5,554 nt of DNA from an uncultured Mycoplasmatota bacterium (GTDB lineage: Bacteria; Bacillota_I; Bacilli_A; RF39; UBA660): assembly GCA_947572405.1 (NCBI GenBank), contig CANPBV010000089.1, positions 1-5,554 on the forward strand, in the 5' to 3' direction. Under the pieces are notes generated by a model. That model had not been told where the DNA came from and did no database searches. It saw nothing but the letters and a program-made list of their open reading frames with translations. The position numbers and the translations under genes were made by a program. Positions within the stretch are counted from its first letter, which is position 1, and every line of letters starts with the position of its first letter. Of the stretch, positions 1 through 3,796 are shown in pieces.

Positions 1-55
1 AACATAAATCGGTTGTCAAATTTTGCAGAATATCAAAAATGTGATATAATATAAT
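1..55. repeat. Left copy of 55-bp terminal direct repeat (circular junction)
   Basis: These 55 bases are identical to 5500-5554. An exact repeat confined to the two ends is what a linearised circular contig shows, so one copy is redundant and the molecule is about 5499 bp. The junction lies between the divergent rep and toxin promoters and breaks no gene. Confidence 0.93.
22..50 (+). promoter_or_regulatory. Promoter of the type I toxin mRNA (extended -10)
   Basis: A -35 of TTTGCA (22-27), a 17-base spacer and a perfect TATAAT (45-50) preceded by TGA form an extended -10 promoter. Transcription should start near 57. The divergent rep promoter lies directly upstream on the circle. The overlap of GTGATAT (41-47) with the RHH operator half-site is probably chance. 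Confidence 0.8.
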
Positions 56-60
56 TGTTG

Positions 61-89
61 CCACTCCTATACAGGCATGGAAAGGAGGG
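61..89 (+). promoter_or_regulatory. 5' hairpin that can hide the toxin Shine-Dalgarno
   Basis: In the predicted toxin mRNA leader, CTCCT (64-68) is complementary to AGGAG (83-87). CC (61-62) can extend the helix with GG (88-89) around a bulged A. The paired strand is the Shine-Dalgarno AAGGAGG (82-88) itself. Fst-type mRNAs are known to carry a 5' helix that blocks premature translation, so this fits the family. The helix is short and was not folded computationally. Confidence 0.6.
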
Positions 90-120
90 TTGACTTACGG
101 AAGAATTACTCATAACTTTT
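90..120 (+). repeat. Direct repeats DRb/DRa, toxin-side copy
   Basis: TTGACTTACGG (90-100) and TACTCATAACTTTT (107-120) span the toxin start region. They recur in the same order at 268-279 (with one extra C) and 282-295, inside the antisense RNA gene. Because that RNA is read from the other strand, it can pair with this region over 14 uninterrupted bases plus 11 around a one-base bulge. This is the dispersed-pairing design of the pAD1 par locus. Confidence 0.88.
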
Positions 121-207
121 ACTGTCTCTATTGCGGCAGGTATAGTTTGCCACTATATCTGCAAATGGTTGGATCGAGACGAAAATGGCAATCAACCTAA
201 GGATTAA
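97..207 (+). CDS. Fst-like type I toxin, small membrane peptide (ACG start)
   Basis: A 36-residue peptide starting (M)EELLITFTVSIAAG, with one hydrophobic helix (about residues 4-22), then KWLDRD (23-28) and a charged tail. A G in the helix followed by a terminal WLD is the pattern of the Fst/Ldr plasmid-addiction toxins, which insert into the membrane when their antisense RNA is lost. The ideal Shine-Dalgarno at 82-88 is 8 bases before ACG (97-99), and an in-frame TGA (91-93) leaves no upstream ATG, GTG or TTG. So the gene either uses a rare ACG start or is translationally damaged. TTG at 90 opens another frame and is too close to the Shine-Dalgarno. The converging antisense RNA, shared terminator and direct repeats support a type I system. 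The module call is firm; start codon and toxicity are unproven. Confidence 0.8.
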   Translation, partial: TEELLITFTVSIAAGIVCHYICKWLDRDENGNQPKD

Positions 208-230
208 ACCACCTTGCAAAAACGGAATAG

Positions 231-264
231 AAAAACCTCAACAGTTGCCGCTGTTGAGGTTTTT
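231..264. terminator. Shared bidirectional terminator of the toxin-antitoxin module
   Basis: A perfect 14-bp stem pairs AAAAACCTCAACAG (231-244) with 251-264 around a 6-base loop, TTGCCG. It carries a T run on the + side and the matching A run on the other, so it can end both the toxin mRNA and the antisense RNA. The two loops are fully complementary, which would allow loop-loop pairing as in pAD1 par. Confidence 0.93.
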
Positions 265-267
265 TGA

Positions 268-295
268 TTGACCTTACGGTCTACTCATAACTTTT
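268..295 (+). repeat. Direct repeats DRb/DRa, antisense-side copy
   Basis: TTGACCTTACGG (268-279) and TACTCATAACTTTT (282-295) match 90-120. On the - strand they lie near the 5' end of the antisense RNA and include GACC-GTAA-GGTC, a possible small hairpin presenting the bases complementary to the toxin start site. Confidence 0.88.
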
Positions 296-306
296 TGCCT
301 ACTGGC

Positions 307-336
307 ATTATACATCATGGACAGATTTCATGTCAA
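307..336 (-). promoter_or_regulatory. Consensus promoter of the antisense RNA
   Basis: Read on the - strand: TTGACA (336-331), an 18-base spacer, TATAAT (312-307). Both hexamers are perfect, so the antisense RNA should be strong and constitutive and outweigh the toxin mRNA, whose -35 is weaker. Confidence 0.88.
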
Positions 337-367
337 CTATTCTTTATTCGGCGAAATAAAGTAAGGC

Positions 368-396
368 TTTCATTCGTTTTAAATATATGCTAAAAT
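368..396 (+). promoter_or_regulatory. Probable extended -10 promoter of the 50-residue membrane gene
   Basis: TAAAAT (391-396) is preceded by TGC, an extended -10. The -35 (TTTCAT, 368-373, 17-base spacer) is poor. Transcription from about 403 leaves a leader of roughly 50 bases before the TTG start. It has none of the GTGA/TCAC dyads seen at the neighbouring promoters, so expression is probably independent of the RHH regulator. Confidence 0.5.
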
Positions 397-454
397 TACT
401 GTATTGATTTTTTCCCAGCACAAAATCTATAATGAAAAAGGAGATTTATTACAT

Positions 455-607
455 TTGAAAAAAATTCTTTGGATACTTTATTCTACAAGTGTTACTATTA
501 TTATTTCAATTATATATAAAATTTATAATCAATTATTCTTATCAATTTTACTGTTTATCTGCGCAATCATTTTAGCTTATTTGATAGAAAAAAATTCAAA
601 AAAATAA
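455..607 (+). CDS. Small two-helix membrane protein, candidate immunity protein
   Basis: A 50-residue protein starting MKKILWILYS, with two hydrophobic segments (about residues 4-21 and 27-44), a short polar turn between them and a lysine-rich tail. I chose TTG at 455-457 because AAAAAGGAG (435-443) lies 11 bases upstream and the predicted transcript begins only near 403. An in-frame TTG at 404 has no ribosome site. The gene converges on the 135-residue gene, and both stop codons lie inside the hairpin at 601-663. In pore-forming colicin loci a small membrane immunity protein is encoded convergently to the colicin under its own promoter, so immunity is a fair guess. No family was recognised; another small membrane peptide is possible. 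Confidence 0.65.
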   Translation: MKKILWILYSTSVTIIISIIYKIYNQLFLSILLFICAIILAYLIEKNSKK

Positions 608-663
608 AGTAATTAACAAAAAGGATGGTGTTATACCATCCTTTTTGTTAATTACTTTATTTT
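601..663. terminator. 29-bp perfect hairpin, bidirectional terminator between convergent genes
   Basis: Bases 601-629 pair without mismatch with 635-663 around a 5-base loop (GTTAT). The core is GGATGGT/ACCATCC, flanked by A and T tracts, giving a T run in either direction. The + strand stop TAA (605-607) and the - strand stop (652-654) both lie within the stem. Confidence 0.92.
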
Positions 664-1059
664 AATATCTTTCAGCCAGTAAAAGCCATCATTAGAACCT
701 ACTCTCTTATACTGATAAACCATCGTACACTTTGTAGGATTATCATTTGTAATCATATCGAATTTGCTCGCTAACTGGGAAGAATATGACTTAAATACTG
801 CTGAGGTGAACGCTCCAGTTGCAGCACTCAGTGTTACCTCAAGTGCTTTTTTGATATTCTTTACGCCAAAACCAGTTGCCCCAGTTATAATCGTTACAAC
901 AGCGCCAAATGCAATTTCTTCTTTCTTTCCCTCTGCTGCATAATAATCTCTTAGCTTTCGTGCTTCTGTCTCTGTAAGAGTTACGCTTTCTGTAATTGTA
1001 CGTCCTAATTTTTCTGCCTGTTTCGGTGTTTTCGCAATTCCAATTTTTACTTCTGCCAT
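652..1059 (-). CDS. Unknown 135-residue protein with hydrophobic hairpin, candidate effector
   Basis: I do not recognise a family. Residues 1-48 are charged and probably helical. Residues 49-66 (starting IAFGAVVTIITG) and 72-89 (starting ALEVTLSAATG) are Gly/Ala/Val/Thr-rich hydrophobic stretches joined by KNIKK, a possible membrane-inserting hairpin. The tail (90-135) is basic with several aromatic residues and one Cys (111). There is no signal peptide or double-glycine leader. ATG at 1059 has AAAGGAG (1070-1076) 10 bases upstream. The promoter carries the same dyad as the adjacent holin promoter, so the two are probably co-controlled. Beside a holin and facing a small membrane protein, a bacteriocin-like pore former released by the holin is the best guess; a phage-type membrane protein is the alternative. 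Confidence 0.8.
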   Translation of the reverse strand: MAEVKIGIAKTPKQAEKLGRTITESVTLTETEARKLRDYYAAEGKKEEIAFGAVVTIITGATGFGVKNIKKALEVTLSAATGAFTSAVFKSYSSQLASKFDMITNDNPTKCTMVYQYKRVGSNDGFYWLKDIKIK

Positions 1060-1115
1060 TTATTCTATTCTCCTTTCAAATTTTTGTATTATATTTGCTC
1101 ATCGATGATGAATAA

Positions 1116-1144
1116 ATATTATCATAGTGATATCACTTTGTCAA
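1116..1144 (-). promoter_or_regulatory. Promoter and operator of the 135-residue gene
   Basis: On the - strand: TTGACA (1144-1139), a 17-base spacer, TAATAT (1121-1116). The 12-bp palindrome AGTGATATCACT (1126-1137) fills most of the spacer, an ideal place for a repressor. Position and spacing match the holin promoter, and both share AAGTGA directly after the -35. The -35 starts only a few bases beyond the holin stop codon. Confidence 0.75.
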
Positions 1145-1147
1145 TAC

Positions 1148-1480
1148 TTATTCATCACTTTTTTCTTGAAAATTTTTCAGTGTTGAAACTAGCGCATATG
1201 GGATTGGAACATTTAGTCTGTTTAAGTTCTCCAAGATACTGAAAACTTCGTTCAAAATAAAAAATAAAGCTACAATTGGAAGCATTGGGGCAAATCCCAC
1301 AATCTGAAGTGTATCAATCAATTTGCAAATGACAACACAAATCATGACGCCAACCTTGTTAAAAATCCCCCTTCTCCCAATTGTTGAGTTCAGCTTCTTT
1401 TCTGAAATAGCTACAAGCACTCCGGTAAAATAATCAAGAAATATAAAAATTAACAAAACTCTTACTTCTAATAAATTCAT
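1148..1480 (-). CDS. Holin of the TcdE / phage_holin_4 type
   Basis: A 110-residue membrane protein that should form holes in the cytoplasmic membrane. Three hydrophobic segments lie at about 7-25, 41-59 and 64-84. Family marks are the Asp in the first helix with TG after it (FLDYFTGVLVA, 14-24), the KLNSTIGRRG loop (29-38), NE at 77-78 and the VPIP turn (91-94), followed by a charged tail. Phage holins of this family aid lysis, and TcdE serves release of clostridial toxins. No endolysin is encoded here, which favours a release role over phage lysis. ATG at 1480 has AGGAGG (1489-1494) 8 bases upstream. The promoter is covered by GTGA/TCAC sites, implying tight repression. Family placement is from motifs; the cargo is inferred. 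Confidence 0.9.
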   Translation of the reverse strand: MNLLEVRVLLIFIFLDYFTGVLVAISEKKLNSTIGRRGIFNKVGVMICVVICKLIDTLQIVGFAPMLPIVALFFILNEVFSILENLNRLNVPIPYALVSTLKNFQEKSDE

Positions 1481-1500
1481 TGCTCTTTCCTCCTCTCTTT

Positions 1501-1541
1501 AGTGATATCACTATATTATCACTATCAAGTCACTTTTGCAA
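1501..1541 (-). promoter_or_regulatory. Holin promoter with phased GTGA/TCAC operator array
   Basis: On the - strand: TTGCAA (1541-1536), a 17-base spacer, TAATAT (1518-1513). The palindrome AGTGATATCACT (1501-1512) sits over the expected start site. On the + strand TCAC begins at 1508, 1519 and 1530, exactly 11 bp apart, placing three half-sites on one DNA face from the start site to the -35. This suggests cooperative binding by a small dimeric repressor such as the RHH protein encoded at 1859-2014. Confidence 0.72.
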
Positions 1542-1551
1542 TATTTTTTTA

Positions 1552-1580
1552 TTGACATTCGAACATATGTTCTATATAAT
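1552..1580 (+). promoter_or_regulatory. Consensus promoter with embedded LexA (SOS) box
   Basis: TTGACA (1552-1557), a 17-base spacer and TATAAT (1575-1580) form a perfect promoter. In the spacer CGAACATATGTTCT (1560-1573) fits the Gram-positive LexA/DinR consensus CGAACRNRYGTTYG at every position but the last. The core GAACATATGTTC (1561-1572) is a 12-bp palindrome. LexA bound here would block RNA polymerase, so transcription should rise on DNA damage. Confidence 0.88.
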
Positions 1581-1628
1581 AAATAATACAAATTATGTCT
1601 CACACATACAGAGAGGGGTGGATATCTG

Positions 1629-1796
1629 ATGGATAAGTTAACAGAAAAAGAAAAAGCCTGTCTACTTGAGTATACCAACGATTTGAAACAACTTATGGAA
1701 CAAAATAATCTTTCAACCATTTCAGATAATCGATGTTCGTATACTCGACAAGAAATAGATGCATTGGAAAAAAAAGTAAAAAAAATCAACGATTAA
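1629..1796 (+). CDS. Unknown 55-residue protein under LexA control, candidate antirepressor
   Basis: A 55-residue charged, soluble protein starting MDKLTEKEKACLLEY. It looks mostly helical, with a long helix at about 5-26, a polar break (27-38) and a second helix (40-53) ending in a lysine cluster. Two Cys (11 and 36) are present and there is no membrane segment. ATG at 1629 has GAGGGG (1613-1618) about 10 bases upstream. Transcription comes from the SOS-box promoter at 1552-1580. The RHH gene follows after 62 bases with a promoter of its own. As the only LexA-controlled gene seen, beside a repressor whose sites lie at the effector and holin, it may relieve that repressor after damage. No family was recognised. 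Confidence 0.8.
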   Translation: MDKLTEKEKACLLEYTNDLKQLMEQNNLSTISDNRCSYTRQEIDALEKKVKKIND

Positions 1797-1800
1797 CTAC

Positions 1801-1829
1801 TTGACTTTGTTATCACAGTGATATAAAAT
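1801..1829 (+). promoter_or_regulatory. Promoter and autoregulatory operator of the RHH gene
   Basis: TTGACT (1801-1806), a 17-base spacer and TAAAAT (1824-1829). The palindrome TATCACAGTGATA (1811-1823) fills the spacer. It uses the TCAC/GTGA half-sites of the other two operators, but inverted and closer together. This predicts negative autoregulation. Confidence 0.68.
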
Positions 1830-1858
1830 AGATACCACTTAGAAGGATGGTATTTTAT

Positions 1859-2014
1859 ATGGCAGTAAGTAGTGATAAAATAAGAATTTTGGTAACGGTT
1901 CCTCGTACGACCAAAGAGCAGTTGGAAGCCGTCGCAAAACAAGAAAACCGTTCCGTAAGCAATTATATTTTTACTTTAATCCAAAAAGATCTTAATGAAA
2001 AATTGAATAAATAA
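1859..2014 (+). CDS. Ribbon-helix-helix (Arc/CopG-type) repressor, 51 residues
   Basis: A minimal RHH DNA-binding protein. A polar start (1-7) leads into the DNA-contacting strand IRILVTV (8-14), P15, helix A (about 17-28), the turn ENRSVSN (29-35) and helix B (about 36-48). The NRSVSN turn is typical of Arc/CopG regulators, which dimerise through the strand and bind short palindromes. ATG at 1859 has AAGGATGG (1843-1850) 8 bases upstream. GTGA/TCAC dyads lie in its own promoter and in those of the holin and 135-residue gene, so it is the natural master repressor. A copy-number or antitoxin role is also possible for this fold, but no cognate toxin gene is adjacent. Operator assignment is inferred. 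Confidence 0.87.
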   Translation: MAVSSDKIRILVTVPRTTKEQLEAVAKQENRSVSNYIFTLIQKDLNEKLNK

Positions 2015-2146
2015 AAAAGATGCAAAAATGCCTACGTTCTATCTTTGGGAACAAACCACCTACTCTAAAAGGAATAGTCTAAAATATTTACAATCTTTTT
2101 TAATCTTGTTCGGTAAAACTATTTCTTGCAAATTTCATTAAAAACA

Positions 2147-2184
2147 TAAAATCACGGGAGCAGTAATCTGCTCCCGTGATTTTA
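2147..2184. terminator. Strong rho-independent terminator after the RHH gene
   Basis: A 17-bp perfect stem (2147-2163 with 2168-2184) with a TAAT loop and a GC-rich core CACGGGAGCAG, flanked by A and T runs. It ends + strand transcription 132 bases after the RHH stop. Its symmetry means it could also stop leftward transcription. The stretch 2015-2146 has no convincing gene. Confidence 0.93.
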
Positions 2185-2567
2185 CCTCTCTAAGCCCTTA
2201 AACCCCTTTATCCCGTGTTTTAGTAGCATAATGCAGAAAACTATCATATATTAACAAAATGAGCTCTATCATCATTTTTATGCCTTGTAATACGGATTTA
2301 CAAAATGTAGAAATTTATTACTTTTATGAAAATATCTTGTACGCACAGAATGTGTATAATTGTAAAAAACGCAAGCGCAGAAAACCGCTGGCAGTACCAG
2401 AGCTGTACAAAAAGTGCAAACGGTTTCCCCTTATGCTCTTTTCCTTAATTTTTATGTGCCATTTATTCGTTTTTTTTAGATTTTCATCAATACCTAAAGA
2501 ATCCACTACCGCCCTCCGCTATCGCTTCGGTTGGTTTGATAATATTTTACTATCTTCGGACTTTAAA
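2185..2567. other. Unassigned stretch, no convincing gene
   Basis: No good gene is visible. A 60-codon - strand frame (2506-2324) starts at GTG with GGAGGG (2512-2517) 5 bases away, and its first half (MDSLGIDENLKKTNKWH) looks protein-like, but the end is an odd run of L, F, R and Y. The + strand frames here have low-complexity products and no ribosome sites. At 2382-2426 are nested dyads: AAACCG with CGGTTT (2421-2426) enclosing GTAC (2394-2397) and GTAC (2405-2408). These could belong to a decayed gene or a structured RNA. Confidence 0.4.
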
Positions 2568-2969
2568 TTATGCTCTGCTCATACAATTATCGCCTAGGTA
2601 CAGATTTCTTTTTGCAAACTCTGGAAGCGATGTTTCTTTCAAAAATCCCGATATTCTGGAATCCTCACATCGGCAAAATATGGTTCTGTTAAAACATATT
2701 GTTGAGCCATTACCCAATCCGGCATTTGCAACTCATATTCTTTTACAAGGACCTCTATGGTCGCAACCAATATAGCTACATCGATGGGATAGCGTTCTGC
2801 ATCGATCGGCGGCTCCGCAATTAAATATTGTCGAGTTTCATTATTTCTTGCAAAGCGAAATCTATCTAAAAAATTCCCATAATCATTATACCTTCCAGCT
2901 TCTTCGATGTCCTATATATGTCTTTGTTAAATACATCCCTGGTGTTAAGTGTATCATACCTTTACTAAT
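2568..2969 (-). pseudogene. Frameshifted remnant of a small Firmicutes protein gene
   Basis: The - strand reads as one protein only if frames are joined. From 2911 it gives DIEEAGRYNDYGNF, then EPPIDAERYPIDVAIL and MPDWVMAQQYVLTEPYF, to a stop in a 5-T run (complement of 2640-2644). One more T restores FLKETSLPEFAKRN and DNCMSRA to TAA at 2568-2570. Upstream, TAG (2914-2912) blocks the frame, and a second shift joins it to HLTPGMYLTKTYIG. AGGAGG (2975-2980) precedes ATT (2969-2967) where a start is expected; ATG follows at 2957. The PEF..RN and N..SR ending recalls a Firmicutes family I associate loosely with toxin-antitoxin-type loci. With two shifts and a poor start the gene is probably dead. 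Confidence 0.7.
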
Positions 2970-2992
2970 TTTATCCTCCTAAAATCAAACTC

Positions 2993-3139
2993 CGTTACCT
3001 GTAAAACTGTTTATTTTTCTCTTTAATACTATTACTGGTAATGAACTATGTTTTTTTAATTTATCCTACTTCTCTATAATCACAAAAAATCTGCCGGTAA
3101 CCTAAAATCCATCATGCAAAAATCACGTTACCTGTAAAA
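2993..3139. repeat. TTACC/GGTAA repeat cluster, candidate origin element
   Basis: CGTTACCTGTAAAA occurs exactly twice, at 2993-3006 and 3126-3139. Between them lie ATTACTGGTAAT (3031-3042, an inverted repeat) and GGTAACCTAAAA (3096-3107). The same TTACC/GGTAA core appears in both arms of the palindrome at 3140-3205. Repeated short motifs in AT-rich non-coding DNA suit a protein-binding region such as iterons, but spacing is irregular and the binding protein is unknown. The rest of 2970-3350 has no gene. Confidence 0.5.
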
Positions 3140-3205
3140 ATAATAAAAATTACCATAATATAAATAATTAATTGTAATTATTTATATTATGGTAATTTTT
3201 ATTAT
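3140..3205. repeat. 31-bp perfect AT-rich palindrome
   Basis: Bases 3140-3170 pair perfectly with 3175-3205 around a 4-base loop, ATTG. Only one CC/GG step lies in each arm, so it is unusually AT-rich for a terminator. It could be a cruciform-forming or single-strand initiation element, or a weak bidirectional terminator for leftward transcripts from the 138-residue gene. Confidence 0.9.
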
Positions 3206-3220
3206 ATATAACTAACTCTC

Positions 3221-3311
3221 GCAAGCATAGAAAAGCAGACCTGTTTTTCTGCTCGTTAGGGAATTTCCTTAACACCATTTTTCCATTACAAGGAGTAAAA
3301 ATGGTCTGCTT
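3221..3311. repeat. Cluster of nested dyads downstream of the HTH gene
   Basis: AAGCAGACC (3233-3241) pairs with GGTCTGCTT (3303-3311). ACCATTTTT (3274-3282) pairs with AAAAATGGT (3297-3305). GTTAGGGAATTTCCTTAAC (3255-3273) is itself a palindrome with one G-T pair. The first two share bases and are mutually exclusive. The 9-bp hairpin may terminate the leftward transcript of the 138-residue gene; the alternative pairings also suit a replication or regulatory RNA structure. Confidence 0.55.
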
Positions 3312-3352
3312 GCTTATGTTCAACACTTATACCTTGCAAGCTATCTAACTTA

Positions 3353-3769
3353 TCACTTTACTTTTCGATAAAGCCCAAATATTGTCTTTTCAAAACATTG
3401 TAACTCATTCTTCAACTCTTCATTTTGTTTCTCCAAATTTTCTTTTTCTTCCGTCATAGTTTCTATCAATTTAATGTTTTGTTCTGCCAATGTGATCGCA
3501 GGCGCAGCCTCGACTAATTGCTGTTGTAATTTTATGATTAACTGCTGTGCTTCAATAAGTTGTTTCCTCGCCTCACTATCCTCAATTACCTGCACAGGTA
3601 ATGGCATTGGGTATTTCTGTTCTAAAAGTCTTATTGCATCTTCATCAAGCCATTTCCGTCCATTCTTCAACCAAGTATGACCTTTAAACTCCTTTTCATG
3701 ACTTTTCATATACACTGCAACAGTATTCGGTTTGACATTTCTTTGTTCTGCAAATTCCTTTAGATACAT
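3353..3769 (-). CDS. HTH plus coiled-coil DNA-binding protein, plasmid accessory
   Basis: A 138-residue protein. Residues 1-50 form a small helix-turn-helix domain: MYLKEFAEQRNVKPNTVAVY (1-20) reads as helix-turn-recognition helix, and NGRKWLDEDAIRLLEQ (36-51) resembles the closing part of a MerR-like or winged domain. Residues 65-125 are Q-, E-, K- and L-rich with heptad-like spacing, a coiled coil for dimerisation. A DNA-binding head with a coiled-coil tail is common in Gram-positive plasmid proteins for copy control or partition (the DUF536-like plan). ATG at 3769 has AAAGGAG (3778-3784) 8 bases upstream. It reads in the same direction as rep, after about 310 bp, from its own promoter. The 11-bp repeats over that start site are likely its operator. 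Exact role unknown. Confidence 0.82.
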   Translation of the reverse strand: MYLKEFAEQRNVKPNTVAVYMKSHEKEFKGHTWLKNGRKWLDEDAIRLLEQKYPMPLPVQVIEDSEARKQLIEAQQLIIKLQQQLVEAAPAITLAEQNIKLIETMTEEKENLEKQNEELKNELQCFEKTIFGLYRKVK

Positions 3770-3796
3770 GGAAATAGCTCCTTTAAAAGCACATTA

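Larger units (their letters stand above)
231..300 (-). ncRNA. Antisense RNA antitoxin of the type I module
   Basis: A roughly 70-base RNA is predicted from a consensus - strand promoter (307-336), starting near 300 and ending at the terminator at 231-264. It holds the complements of both direct repeats, so it can cover the toxin initiation region, and it shares the terminator hairpin with the toxin mRNA. Size, orientation and layout match RNA II of pAD1 par. The 5' end is inferred from the promoter. Confidence 0.82.

Noticed and set aside
41..47. GTGATAT at the toxin -10 as an RHH operator half-site
   Set aside because: It is a single half-site made largely by the extended -10 itself, without the TCAC partner seen in the real dyads.
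77..115. 12-codon ATG frame over the toxin Shine-Dalgarno
   Set aside because: No ribosome site of its own and no sign of selection; could be a leader peptide but nothing supports it.
404..454. 17-residue N-terminal extension of the small membrane protein from TTG 404
   Set aside because: TTG 404 has no ribosome site and sits at the predicted transcript start; TTG 455 has AAAAAGGAG at a workable distance and begins MKKILW.
1511..1789. 92-codon - strand frame
   Set aside because: It is antisense to the 55-residue gene and its promoter; no ribosome site, and its product is a cysteine- and serine-rich shadow sequence.
652..2014. Prophage lysis module
   Set aside because: A holin alone is present; no endolysin, capsid, tail, terminase or integrase genes are encoded on this complete circle.
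2259..2775. Two overlapping + strand frames of 112 and 79 codons
   Set aside because: No ribosome sites. The second and the end of the first run antisense to the pseudogene, whose - strand reading is far more protein-like; the rest has low-complexity composition.
3474..3680. 68-codon + strand frame
   Set aside because: Its Cys/Ser/Asn-rich product is the mirror of the Gln-rich coiled coil encoded on the other strand.
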